This document shows positions 1-7,751 of a DNA stretch of 64,000 nt, one piece after another. Location of the stretch: contig NZ_RJPT01000008.1 in the NCBI RefSeq assembly GCF_003943515.1, positions 1 through 64,000 on the forward strand, in the 5' to 3' direction. The position numbers were made by a program, and so were the translations under genes. Positions within the stretch are counted from its first letter, which is position 1. Every line of letters starts with the position of its first letter. Origin of the DNA: Streptococcus cristatus. Lineage in GTDB: Bacteria; Bacillota; Bacilli; Lactobacillales; Streptococcaceae. The notes beneath the pieces were generated by a model that was not told the origin of the DNA, did not search any database, and worked only from the letters and a program-made list of their open reading frames with translations.

Positions 1-245
1 ATTTCGCCATTCACATTGCTGGAGCGAATCTCCCATAGGTGCGGTTTGCGGACAAGATTAAAATAAATCGGCCGGCCTTCTGGTGTATCCAAATCTCCTG
101 TAAAATAACTGTAAGGAGACTCGACATCTGGTGAAAGATAGCCATCGTCTTGTACAACAACAACAGGACAATCAAGTCCTGTTGCTTTTAATGAACGTAA
201 CAAATCAAAACTTGCTTGATCATAGCGGTCAAACAAACAAATCAT
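1..245 (-). CDS. gtfB: Accessory Sec glycosyltransferase subunit GtfB, 5' end only
   Basis: The first 81 codons of a minus-strand gene that leaves the window at its left edge. The start ATG at 243-245 has an AGAAAGG-like ribosome site about ten bases upstream. The protein begins MICLFDRYDQAS and contains SPDVESPYSYF, PIYFN and LWEIRSSN, which matches my memory of GtfB, the partner/chaperone of GtfA that adds GlcNAc to serine-rich-repeat adhesins before SecA2 export. A gtfA 3' remnant lies 30 bases upstream on the same strand, in the order expected for accessory Sec loci. Only the N-terminus is visible, so whether the gene is intact is unknown. Confidence 0.7.
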   Translation of the reverse strand, partial: MICLFDRYDQASFDLLRSLKATGLDCPVVVVQDDGYLSPDVESPYSYFTGDLDTPEGRPIYFNLVRKPHLWEIRSSNVNGE

Positions 246-275
246 AGTGTTTATGCCTTTCTTTCTGAATCCTAC

Positions 276-389
276 TTAGTTGGTCTGAGCCGATCGAACT
301 AGATCAGACCAGCGCTGGGCAATATGCTCATCAAGATAAGGCTCAGCTACCTCACTCGCTAAACAATCTTTTTGTGCGGTCAAGAAAAC
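276..389 (-). pseudogene. gtfA: 3' remnant of accessory Sec glycosyltransferase gtfA
   Basis: A minus-strand open frame ends with TAA at 276-278, just before gtfB. Its last ~37 codons read through AEPYLDEHIAQRW and end SDLVRSAQTN, an acidic/aromatic tail plausible for the C-terminus of GtfA, the glycosyltransferase normally encoded directly upstream of gtfB. The frame runs into the start of an IS110-family transposase remnant on the other strand near 390-400, so most of gtfA is missing here. The assignment rests on position and weak sequence resemblance. The exact junction cannot be set by eye. Confidence 0.45.
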
Positions 390-396
390 CTCTCCA

Positions 397-909
397 ATGC
401 TTGAAGAGGTTCGCTACTATGCTCAAGAATTGCTTCGTCTTTCTGAACGCAAACAAGTTGTCTTAAACGACATGGTAGCTCTAGCTCAGCCTTTACCAGA
501 GTATGACATCTTACGGTCAATTTCTGGCATCGCAGAAACCACAGCGACATCTATCATTGGCGAATTGGGAGATATTCGTCGATTTCACTCTGCCAATCAA
601 ATCAATGCTTTTATCGGCATTGACCTCAGACACTATGAATCTGGGAACTTTCTCGCTAAGGAACACATCACTAAACGAGGTAATCCCTATGCCAGAAAAA
701 TCTTGTTCAAGTGCATTCACAACATCGCTTCAGCTAGTCATACCAATCCCTGCCATATCGCTGACTTTTATGAGAAACGAAAAAGACAATCGACAATAGC
801 TTCAACTAAGTCACATACGATTGCCTCTATACATCGTCTTATTCGAACAATGTATTACCTCATCACGCATAACAAACTTTACGATTATTCTTTGACCCAA
901 AATCGATAA
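397..909 (+). pseudogene. Truncated IS110-family transposase (C-terminal domain)
   Basis: This 170-residue frame matches the C-terminal part of IS110-family transposases. It has the SISGIAETTA helix-hairpin-like segment, the GELGDIRRF / NAFIGID block, an ESGNF motif (probably the region of the family's catalytic serine), the KRGNPYARKIL motif and a tail with MYYLITHNKLYDY. Family members are usually 300-400 residues, so the N-terminal RuvC-like DEDD domain is absent. The frame is open back to about 340 but without a ribosome site, so the printed ATG is arbitrary. It abuts the gtfA remnant, suggesting insertion or rearrangement into the glycosylation locus. Confidence 0.85.
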
Positions 910-1005
910 GGCTGTCTATGCCGTATTATGGTAACACCTTGTTTCAAAAAATACCAGATGAGGTGTTTTTTAGCATGCCCTTTTATGGAGCAAAAAGTGT
1001 TAAAA

Positions 1006-1052
1006 ATAAGACAGTAACCTCAGAATAGCTACTGTCTTATCTCTTTTTTTAC
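1006..1052 (+). terminator. Rho-independent terminator, probably bidirectional
   Basis: An 11-bp perfect stem (ATAAGACAGTA at 1006-1016, complement at 1030-1040) is followed by a T-run on the plus strand. A T-rich stretch also follows on the minus strand. It separates the transposase remnant and the gtf genes from gpmA. Confidence 0.75.
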
Positions 1053-1110
1053 TTAAAGCCTTGATAGACTTGACAAATGGTCGAAAAGAGCCGAATTTTT
1101 CTCCAACAAT

Positions 1111-1136
1111 GAGAAAAAGCCCTGCTAAGCAGAGCT
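1111..1136 (-). terminator. gpmA terminator
   Basis: On the minus strand AGCTCTGC-TTA-GCAGGGCT (1136-1118) forms an 8-bp stem with one wobble and is followed by TTTTTCTC, directly after the gpmA stop codon. Confidence 0.7.
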
Positions 1137-1146
1137 TCATCATCAA

Positions 1147-1839
1147 TTATTTTCCAAGGTAGTATTCAGCAACTACGTTCAATTTTTCGTCGAATTCGAA
1201 TACCAATGGTGGGAAGTTAGGGATTTCCACGTCCATGATTTCGTCATCTGACAATTGTTTGATGTGTTTTACAAGGGCACGGATTGAGTTACCGTGAGCT
1301 CCTACGAATACATTTTTACCATCTTTAAGTGCTGGAGCGATTTTATCTTCCCAGAATGGAAGGGCACGTTCCAAAGTTACTTTCAAGTTTTCAGCATCTG
1401 GGATAACTGAGTCGTCAAGTGAAGCGTAACGACGGTCAGTATGAGCTGAGTGCTCATCATCACGATCCATGTTTGGAGGCAATACATCGTATGAACGACG
1501 CCAGATGTGAACTTGCTCATCACCAAATTGCTCAGCTGCTTCAGCCTTGTTTTTACCAGTCAAACCACCGTAGTGACGTTCGTTCAAGCGCCATGATTTT
1601 TCAACTGGAACCCAAAGTTGGTCAGCTGCTTCAAGCGCCAAGTTCGTTGTTTTAATCGCACGTTTCAAAACTGAAGTGTAAGCTTGGTCAAATTCGATAC
1701 CAGCTTCTTTGATCAATTTACCAGCATCGATTGCTTGTTGTGTACCTTTTTCAGAAAGATCTACATCAGCCCAACCAGTGAAGAGGTTAGCTTTATTCCA
1801 TTCAGACTCACCATGGCGAGCAAAAACCAATTTTACCAT
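1147..1839 (-). CDS. gpmA: 2,3-bisphosphoglycerate-dependent phosphoglycerate mutase
   Basis: A 230-residue cytoplasmic glycolytic enzyme that interconverts 3- and 2-phosphoglycerate. The N-terminal ARHGESEWN holds the phosphorylated histidine (residue 9). [10 protein letters not shown] and the later [14 protein letters not shown] are the other family signatures, and length is normal for the dPGM branch. AAGGAGA stands upstream of the ATG. The leader carries a small CGGGG-ttt-gCCCCG hairpin at 1864-1877 just ahead of the ribosome site, whose purpose is unclear. It is monocistronic, with terminators downstream. Confidence 0.97.
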   Translation of the reverse strand: MVKLVFARHGESEWNKANLFTGWADVDLSEKGTQQAIDAGKLIKEAGIEFDQAYTSVLKRAIKTTNLALEAADQLWVPVEKSWRLNERHYGGLTGKNKAEAAEQFGDEQVHIWRRSYDVLPPNMDRDDEHSAHTDRRYASLDDSVIPDAENLKVTLERALPFWEDKIAPALKDGKNVFVGAHGNSIRALVKHIKQLSDDEIMDVEIPNFPPLVFEFDEKLNVVAEYYLGK

Positions 1840-1990
1840 TAGATGGATTCTCCTTTTATTTTCCGGGGTTTGCCCCGTTTATCTATTCCATTTTACAAAA
1901 TTTTCTCTCAAAAATCTAGTCTCAGCGGGATATTTGTGAAATTTTCCACTTGATTAGGCTTTTGAGAAAATCAATTCTCACTCAAGACTT

Positions 1991-2443
1991 CTAACTAGCC
2001 ACTTGTTCTTGCTGGGCGCACTCTGGACAAATGCCATAAACGACCATCTGACTCTTGGTAATTTGATAGCCAGTCTGCTCTGCTGCTTCCTGCTGAACGT
2101 CTGGCAAATCCAAGTCCATATCCGCAATCCGACCACATTTTTCACAAATGACATTGAGGTGCTGATGCCCCATAAAATCATAATAAGTCGTCGTGTCGTT
2201 ACGAACCTTGAGCTCAGATACAAAACCTTCATCAATCAACACTTTTAGGTTGTTATAAACAGTCGCCAAGCTCATATTGGGAAATTCAGGCAAGAGAGCT
2301 TGGTAAATCATCTCTGCACTAGGATGATCATGACTGCTGATGATAAAAGCAATCACAGCCTTTCTCGTCTCTGTGATTCGAACACCTTTCAACCTCAGAT
2401 GTTCGATTACTTCCTGGTAATTCTTTTCATACCCTTCATTCAT
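1991..2443 (-). CDS. perR: Fur-family regulator, PerR type
   Basis: A 150-residue Fur-family metal-dependent repressor. The N-terminal winged helix spans roughly residues 5-85 (GVRITETRKAVI, MSLATVYNNLKVLID). The dimerisation/metal domain contains FMGHQHLNVICEKCG and a C-terminal CPEC pair, giving the CxxC...CxxC structural zinc site. Streptococci typically carry PerR, the peroxide-sensing member, rather than Fur or Zur, and the HQHLNVICEKCG block fits that. The symbol is inferred because residues that distinguish PerR from Fur cannot be settled by eye. A PerR-like box sits at the promoter, which would fit autoregulation. Confidence 0.85.
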   Translation of the reverse strand: MNEGYEKNYQEVIEHLRLKGVRITETRKAVIAFIISSHDHPSAEMIYQALLPEFPNMSLATVYNNLKVLIDEGFVSELKVRNDTTTYYDFMGHQHLNVICEKCGRIADMDLDLPDVQQEAAEQTGYQITKSQMVVYGICPECAQQEQVAS

Positions 2444-2483
2444 CTTCTCTATACTCCATCCACATTCATTCTAGCTTATTTCC

Positions 2484-2528
2484 ATTATATCATGACAAAC
2501 ATAGATTTTCTATTAAGAATGATTGTAA
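2484..2528 (-). promoter_or_regulatory. perR promoter with PerR/Fur-like box
   Basis: The minus-strand -10 TATAAT lies at 2484-2489, 40 bases upstream of the start codon, with a weak -35 (TAGAAA, 2507-2512). A dyad TAAGAATGATTGTAA at 2514-2528 matches the 15-base PerR/Fur-type consensus TTATAATNATTATAA at 11 of 14 defined positions and abuts the -35. This is consensus matching by eye. Confidence 0.5.
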
Positions 2529-2623
2529 ATAAGGAAAAATATTAATCTACCTAATAGACTTATTCATTTTAATTAAGTAGATTTTTGCCTCAAAGCACGA
2601 TATGATAGAGATGTTAACAAACA

Positions 2624-2652
2624 TGTAAGCGCTTAAATTATTTGACATGTCA
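2624..2652 (+). promoter_or_regulatory. cre-like CcpA site and palindrome ahead of the MFS gene
   Basis: TGTAAGCGCTTAAA at 2624-2637 matches the cre consensus TGWAANCGNTNWCA except for one position. A 10-bp perfect palindrome TGACATGTCA follows at 2643-2652 and includes a TTGACA -35-like hexamer (2642-2647). No convincing -10 was seen at the right spacing. Confidence 0.4.
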
Positions 2653-2788
2653 GCTTTATAGTAACAAATTCTGTAGCCATGCTTCTGCTATTTTACCTGC
2701 CCTGCAGGAAACATGCAGGACAACTATTTGGGTACAGCTGGTTTTCTATCACTTTTTAGAAAAAAATTATATAAATGAGGATATCATT

Positions 2789-3982
2789 ATGAAAAAAACA
2801 CCAAATCGCTGGTTAATTTTAGCAGCAGCTATCTTAACCAACCTTTCTTTAGGTGCTGGATACGCCTGGTCTGTTTTTCAAAAAGCGCTGCTGGAAGCCA
2901 ATGCTAGCCAAGGATGGGTGCAAGCTCAAACCTCTCTAGCCTTCAGTATCTCTTTTGCAATGGTGCCAATCGGCATGATTATTTTCGGACCTAAAGTCGA
3001 TTCATTAGGCCCTAAGAAATTTGTCTTTCTAGGAGGAATTCTCTTTGGTGCGGGTATGTTTGCTACAGGATTTGCAACTTCTCTTCCTGTACTCTACTTG
3101 ACCTACGGGGTTGTCCTTGGTCTCGGTATCGGATCAGCCTATGGCGCTTCAACTTCTGTCGCTACCAAATGGTTCCCTGATAAAAAAGGTCTCGCGGGTG
3201 GTTTAACCGCAGCTGGCTTTGGACTTGGACCACTAATCATCGGACCACTTGCCAAAACTCTCATCGCTTCAATGGGCGTTTATTCAACATTTAAAGTTCT
3301 AGGTATTGCCCTGCTTGTCGTTATCTGCTGCTCTTCTCTTGTCATGGAAAAAGCTCCAGCAGCTGCTCCAGCAGCAGGAGGTTCTGCACCGACAGGAAAA
3401 ACTCACAAAGAAATGCTACGCGAAGGCAACTTCTGGTTGCTGTGGCTCATCTACATTTTAGGTGCTACTGGTGGTATGATGATCATCGGTTCAGCAGCGT
3501 CTATCTCCGACCAATATAAACTAGTTGGAGAAGCAACTCTATTCGTTATGCTGGTTTCTATTGCCAATACTTTTGGACGGATCTTCTGGGGAGCTGTATC
3601 GGACAAAATCGGCCGCTACCCTACTGTAATCGCCATGTTTGGCACTGTCGCTGGTGGCTTAGCACTGACCGCTCTCTTTAAAGGAGAAGGAAGCATCCTT
3701 GCAATCTTAGGCGTCATGCTTGTCGCCCTGTCCTTCGGTGGCTTCCTTGGATCTTTCCCAGGTATTACAGCCGAAAATTGGGGCGTGGCCAACGTCGGCA
3801 CAAACTACGGCTGGATGTTCACGGCTTATGGTGTTGCAGCTATTGCCGGACCACAGTTGGGAGCTCGACTTGCTCAAGCAAACAAGGGAGACTATTCAAT
3901 GGCCTGCTATATCGTTATTGGTATGGCACTCCTTGGTATCGTTCTACAATTATTCTATATTTCTAAATCAAAGAAAGCTTAA
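2789..3982 (+). CDS. OFA-type major facilitator transporter
   Basis: A 397-residue inner-membrane transporter with 12 predicted helices, starting MKKTPNRWLILAAAIL. The opening LTNLSLGAGYAWSVF and the signature FGPKVDSLGPKKF with GLGIGSAYGASTS resemble the oxalate/formate antiporter (OFA) branch of the major facilitator superfamily, whose members often move small carboxylates. The substrate is not predictable here. The frame is open 49 codons upstream, but GAGG stands eight bases before the ATG at 2789, which sets the start. An Ala/Pro-rich linker (AAPAAGGSAPTG) separates the two six-helix halves. A leader of over 100 bases carries a cre-like site and a CCTGC/GCAGG hairpin at 2701-2719. A strong terminator follows. 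Confidence 0.88.
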   Translation: MKKTPNRWLILAAAILTNLSLGAGYAWSVFQKALLEANASQGWVQAQTSLAFSISFAMVPIGMIIFGPKVDSLGPKKFVFLGGILFGAGMFATGFATSLPVLYLTYGVVLGLGIGSAYGASTSVATKWFPDKKGLAGGLTAAGFGLGPLIIGPLAKTLIASMGVYSTFKVLGIALLVVICCSSLVMEKAPAAAPAAGGSAPTGKTHKEMLREGNFWLLWLIYILGATGGMMIIGSAASISDQYKLVGEATLFVMLVSIANTFGRIFWGAVSDKIGRYPTVIAMFGTVAGGLALTALFKGEGSILAILGVMLVALSFGGFLGSFPGITAENWGVANVGTNYGWMFTAYGVAAIAGPQLGARLAQANKGDYSMACYIVIGMALLGIVLQLFYISKSKKA

Positions 3983-3993
3983 AACTAATATTA

Positions 3994-4019
3994 ACTCTGG
4001 GGTGACCCAGAGTTTTTTT
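3994..4019 (+). terminator. Terminator of the MFS gene
   Basis: ACTCTGGG-gtga-CCCAGAGT followed by seven T residues, directly after the stop codon. Confidence 0.85.
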
Positions 4020-4072
4020 GACAAAGAATCTGTTAGCCAGCAAAAATTGACAAGAGCTCCCCTGACTAGCAT

Positions 4073-4103
4073 AAAAGCCGAGACAAACTCGGCTTTTCTT
4101 TTT
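4073..4103 (-). terminator. Bidirectional terminator between convergent genes
   Basis: A perfect 10-bp stem (AAAAGCCGAG at 4073-4082 with CTCGGCTTTT at 4088-4097, loop ACAAA). The A/T ends supply a T-tract on either strand. It lies just after the amidohydrolase stop codon. Confidence 0.85.
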
Positions 4104-5373
4104 AATTGAATGATTCTAGATCAACGGTCAGCACTTGGCCGTCTCGGACCACCTGTCGCCCAGCAATGTAGACATCCTGAACGTCGCTACCCTTGACTGC
4201 ATATACTAGGTGCGACAGCATATTTTCCAAAGGATAGAGGTGAAGTCGTCCCTTAGGCTGAATGGCAATGAAATCGGCTTGCTTACCCGCTTCCAGACTG
4301 CCAATTTTGTTATCCAATCCCAGCGCCTTTGCTCCTTCAATGGTCAAAGCTTTCAAGGCCTGCTCGATCGTAAACTGGGTCGCATCACCTGCTCGCATCT
4401 TCTGAAGGAGGGCTGCTGTCCGACCTTCTTCAAACATATCCAGATTATTGTTAGAAGCGACAGAGTCTGTTGCCAGGCCAACGGTCACCCCAGCGGACAG
4501 TAAATCCGTCACCGGAGCTACACCGGAAGCTAGCTTGAGGTTGCTGATAGGATTGTGGGCGATGCTGACTGGTGAAGTCGCTAAATCCGCAATCTCAGAC
4601 GGATTTAGTTCAACCCCGTGAGCAAAAATACCTGGCTGCTCCAAGTAGCCCAACCCCTTTAAGAAAGCCAGAGGCCGTTTACCATAACGCTCCAGAATGA
4701 TTTTATTTTCTTCCTGGGTCTCTGCCACATGGATATGAAGCTTCAAATCCAGCTCACGCGCTAGTTCAAGACTGCCCTTGAGCAAGTCTTCATCGCAGGC
4801 ATAGGGCGAGTGAGGTGCCACCATGACCTGAAAATCTTCATCATCATAGGAGCGGATTTTCTCAATAATGGCACGAGTACGAGCCAGAGTCTCTTCTGTT
4901 GTTTCTGCTGCTGAGCTAAAGAGAGTTGGTGAGAAATAGCAGCGCATACCAGACTGCCGCACAGTCTGATAAATCCGGTCAATCTCCACTCCCTGAGGAT
5001 TATACATGTCGTTAAAAGTCGTTGTTCCTGACAGCATCATTTCAGCCAGAGCCAGCTGGACAGCCTCGGTCGTTAGATCCTCCGTGAATTGACTTTCTGC
5101 TGGCCAGATATAGTTCTCCAGCCATTCATGCAGATTGCTGTCATCACGAATCCCGCGCAGCAAGGTCATGGCCGAGTGCGTATGGCAGTTGACCAGCCCT
5201 GGCATGATCCAAGCACCTTCATAATCCACCAACTCGCTGCACTGTTCTAGCCAAGCCTCGTCATAGGGACCACAGTAGGCAATGCGTTCATCCTCAACCA
5301 CAAGCAAACCTTCCCGATAAACATGAAATGCGCTGTCACAGGTCACCAGATTGACATTTGTATAAGCTTTCAT
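4102..5373 (-). CDS. mtaD: TRZ/ATZ-family amidohydrolase, MTA/SAH deaminase-like
   Basis: A 423-residue metal-dependent amidohydrolase of the ATZ/TRZ branch. Metal ligands are visible: the CHTH motif near residue 65, HIHVAET near 215 and ATDSVASNN near 300. APHSPYAC adds a substrate-side histidine. Family members of this length deaminate 5-methylthioadenosine or S-adenosylhomocysteine, or act on guanine or chlorotriazines, so the symbol reflects the closest general annotation and is not proven. A composite beta domain at the two ends (VNLVTCDSAF, AGKQADFIAI) is typical. The gene has its own promoter, downstream of a lipoprotein gene in the same direction. Confidence 0.82.
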   Translation of the reverse strand: MKAYTNVNLVTCDSAFHVYREGLLVVEDERIAYCGPYDEAWLEQCSELVDYEGAWIMPGLVNCHTHSAMTLLRGIRDDSNLHEWLENYIWPAESQFTEDLTTEAVQLALAEMMLSGTTTFNDMYNPQGVEIDRIYQTVRQSGMRCYFSPTLFSSAAETTEETLARTRAIIEKIRSYDDEDFQVMVAPHSPYACDEDLLKGSLELARELDLKLHIHVAETQEENKIILERYGKRPLAFLKGLGYLEQPGIFAHGVELNPSEIADLATSPVSIAHNPISNLKLASGVAPVTDLLSAGVTVGLATDSVASNNNLDMFEEGRTAALLQKMRAGDATQFTIEQALKALTIEGAKALGLDNKIGSLEAGKQADFIAIQPKGRLHLYPLENMLSHLVYAVKGSDVQDVYIAGRQVVRDGQVLTVDLESFN

Positions 5374-5401
5374 CCTTGCTCCTTCTCATTTCGTTTTAGC
5401 T

Positions 5402-5430
5402 ATTATAGCAGGCCTAGTAAACTAGCGCAA
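5402..5430 (-). promoter_or_regulatory. Promoter of the amidohydrolase gene
   Basis: Minus strand: -35 TTGCGC (5425-5430), 17-base spacer, extended -10 TGCTATAAT (TATAAT at 5402-5407), 29 bases from the start codon. Confidence 0.65.
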
Positions 5431-5443
5431 GAATTTTCCAAGA

Positions 5444-6145
5444 TTATTTAAAATAAAGATAATCAGGATTGGGAGTCATATAATACAACTCTCCTTTAGA
5501 GAAAATCAGATTAATTTTATGTTGCTTATAGCTATATAAAATAAAGTCACTCTCCAACTGATAGTCTTGGTTCAAGCTAGCTGCCTGAGCAATATCCGCC
5601 GCTGTTACATAGAAAGCCTTTGCCTGCTCTTCCGTCACATGCTGACCTTGATATAGCTCTTTTATATTTTCTAGCTCCTGAGCTTTAAAAGTGTCCTTAA
5701 TGTAATTCGGATCCTTTATGACGGCCTCTGGCTCGCCAAGAACCTTTTTGACTTGCTCCTCTGTATAGCCTTTAAAATCAGGCGTTTGAGCACTAAATCC
5801 CCCTTCAAAAGAACGATAATACACCTTGGCATTGCCTGTTGCATAGATCTTGTCTGTATTGGCAGACCGCGCATCTTGAGGCAAACCATCCGTTACTTCA
5901 TCTGGCGAACTTGTCGCCTTGCTCTCAGAAGCTGGAGCACTAGATGATGAGGTCTGGCTGCTCTTTGATCTTTCTTGCTGACTGGAGCCTGTAGCCTTCG
6001 TCGATTCTGATTTCTTTGGTATTTTCACCTTTTGGACAGAAGAGGCTTCAGACCTAGGAACCCTTTTCCTTGGATAATAGCAAGCTGTCAAAGCCATGAC
6101 AGCTGCAAGCATGGTTAAAAAGGTTATTACTTTTTTAAAATACAT
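5444..6145 (-). CDS. Lipoprotein, DUF4947-like
   Basis: A 233-residue secreted lipoprotein. The start is set at 6145 because GGAGG lies between an upstream in-frame ATG and this one. Residues 1-22 form a signal peptide ending in the lipobox LTAC, so lipid would attach to Cys22. A Ser/Lys/Thr-rich linker (about 30-85) leads to a C-terminal domain with YTEEQVKKVLGEP and several aromatic residues, which resembles the streptococcal DUF4947 family from memory. Function unknown. No partner gene is obvious. The downstream amidohydrolase has its own promoter. Confidence 0.75.
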   Translation of the reverse strand: MYFKKVITFLTMLAAVMALTACYYPRKRVPRSEASSVQKVKIPKKSESTKATGSSQQERSKSSQTSSSSAPASESKATSSPDEVTDGLPQDARSANTDKIYATGNAKVYYRSFEGGFSAQTPDFKGYTEEQVKKVLGEPEAVIKDPNYIKDTFKAQELENIKELYQGQHVTEEQAKAFYVTAADIAQAASLNQDYQLESDFILYSYKQHKINLIFSKGELYYMTPNPDYLYFK

Positions 6146-6290
6146 AGTTACCTCCATTTCTTAGCTACATTATATCATATTTTAAGTTGTGCAGAAGGAT
6201 CATCCAGATTTTTGCTGCCTTCTCTAACAAACAAATACTGTGTCTTCTAGAAGCTTAGGAAAAATGATTGATGTTATGCCAAAACATAAG

Positions 6291-6340
6291 AAAAAACCTA
6301 CTGCACAAGCTAGGAAGCTGATACAGTAGGCTTTTGATTT
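6291..6340 (-). terminator. hup terminator
   Basis: CCTACTG (6297-6303) pairs with CAGTAGG (6324-6330). On the minus strand the hairpin is followed by TTTTTT, just after the hup stop codon. T residues also follow on the plus strand. Confidence 0.75.
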
Positions 6341-6345
6341 TTGTC

Positions 6346-6621
6346 TTATTTTACAGCGTCTTTAAGAGCTTTACCTGCTTTGAAAGCTGGAACTTTAGAA
6401 GCTGCGATTGTGATTTCTTTACCAGTTTGTGGGTTGCGACCTTTACGTGCTGCACGCTCACGAACTTCAAAGTTACCAAAACCGATCAATTGAACTTTTT
6501 CACCTTTTGAAAGGTATTCTGTAACTGCTGCAAATACAGCGTCAACTGCTGCTGCTGAATCTTTTTTAGTCAATTCTGTAGCTTCTGCCACTTTTGCGAT
6601 CAAATCTTGTTTGTTAGCCAT
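6346..6621 (-). CDS. hup: DNA-binding protein HU
   Basis: A 91-residue nucleoid protein that binds and bends DNA as a dimer. It has the full HU fold: N-terminal helices ([17 protein letters not shown]), [21 protein letters not shown] with the DNA-arm, and the closing [20 protein letters not shown] stands upstream of the ATG and a strong promoter lies at 6671-6699. Streptococci usually have one such gene and it is essential. Confidence 0.97.
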   Translation of the reverse strand: MANKQDLIAKVAEATELTKKDSAAAVDAVFAAVTEYLSKGEKVQLIGFGNFEVRERAARKGRNPQTGKEITIAASKVPAFKAGKALKDAVK

Positions 6622-6670
6622 TTAACAAATCCTCCAATTTTTTTCTGGGTTAATAACCCTAACAGATATT

Positions 6671-6699
6671 ATCATATCTAAAAAAAGCGTCTAGGTCAA
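6671..6699 (-). promoter_or_regulatory. hup promoter
   Basis: Minus strand: TTGACC (6694-6699), 17-base spacer, TATGAT (6671-6676). Confidence 0.75.
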
Positions 6700-6731
6700 G
6701 TCTTAAGCAGACATTTTACAAATAATTTACT

Positions 6732-7565
6732 CTATTTATAGCGAACTAGAACGGCCCATGCATTTTCTCCAGTGTGAGTTTGGATGATCGAACCTGTTTC
6801 TAAGACAGAGATTGGTTTTTCAACAAATTCCTGCAGCTCTTCCTTCATTTGATTAGCAAATTCTGGTCCACCCGCATAGGAAATTCCGATTTCTTCAATT
6901 TCCTTCTCTTTCAGAGACTCTTTCAAGTCATCCAGCCATTTCTTGAAGGTTTTAGCGCCACGTCCTTTGACAATAGGAGTCAAGGTATGATTTGTCATCT
7001 GCATGACGACACGAATATTTAAAAGCGAGCTAATCAGACCAGTCACACGGCCGATACGACCACCTTTGACCAAATTTTCTAAGGTCGATACGCCGATATA
7101 TAGCTCCGTCTTGGCTTTGACTTCCTCAAGTTTTTGTAAAATCTCCTCCAAAGTCGCTCCAGCTTTTGCCATCTTAGCAGCCTCAACGACTTGGAACTTC
7201 ATGGCTTGGTCCGTGAAAGAACTATCGACAACTGTTACATCAGCCTTAGCCAAGGTAGCACCCTGACGAGCTGCCTCTACGGTGCCAGATAAAGCATGAG
7301 ACATGTGAATTGAGATAATTTGGACATCTTCCGCTGATAAATCTTCGAAAACCTCGGCAAATACTCCAACTGGTGGCTGGCTAGTCTTAGGCAGATTTTT
7401 ACTAGACTTCATCAACTGAAGGAATTCTCCCTCCTTCAAATTGGAATCCGAGTAGACTACACCGTCAATCATGACTGTCAAAGGAACTATTGTAATATTC
7501 AAATCTTTTGCTAGTTCAGGCTCAATCGTAATCGAAGAGTCTGTCACAATTTTAATTTTTGTCAT
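6732..7565 (-). CDS. DegV-family fatty-acid-binding protein
   Basis: A 277-residue cytoplasmic protein of the DegV/FakB family, which binds a fatty acid and presents it to the kinase FakA for phosphorylation and use in phospholipid synthesis. N-terminal [15 protein letters not shown], the SQPPVGVF loop, [15 protein letters not shown] and [14 protein letters not shown] are the conserved blocks. Length is typical. AGGGAAA precedes the ATG. Streptococci carry several paralogues with different fatty-acid preference and this one cannot be assigned a number. It lies between the surface-protein gene and hup. Confidence 0.9.
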   Translation of the reverse strand: MTKIKIVTDSSITIEPELAKDLNITIVPLTVMIDGVVYSDSNLKEGEFLQLMKSSKNLPKTSQPPVGVFAEVFEDLSAEDVQIISIHMSHALSGTVEAARQGATLAKADVTVVDSSFTDQAMKFQVVEAAKMAKAGATLEEILQKLEEVKAKTELYIGVSTLENLVKGGRIGRVTGLISSLLNIRVVMQMTNHTLTPIVKGRGAKTFKKWLDDLKESLKEKEIEEIGISYAGGPEFANQMKEELQEFVEKPISVLETGSIIQTHTGENAWAVLVRYK

Positions 7566-7654
7566 ATTTTCCCTACTTTTATCCTGTTATTGAGTCTATT
7601 ATACCAAAAAATCCTAAGTTTTTGTGAATCAATCTTAGCTTAATCTATAAATCT

Positions 7655-7701
7655 CAGAAAAATAAGAGCCTTCTAAGTAAAATACTACTTAGAAGGCTCT
7701 T
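7655..7701 (-). terminator. Terminator of the SHIRT surface-protein gene
   Basis: A 16-bp perfect stem, AAGAGCCTTCTAAGTA (from 7664) with its complement ending at 7701, followed on the minus strand by TTATTTTTC. Confidence 0.85.
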
Positions 7702-7751
7702 AACTATTTGATTGAGGCACTAGCCAAAGCTTGCATCAAGAAGATGCCCTT

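Noticed and set aside
2642-2788. 49-residue N-terminal extension of the MFS protein
   Set aside because: It has no ribosome site, is Cys/His-rich and precedes the first transporter helix; the ATG at 2789 has GAGG.
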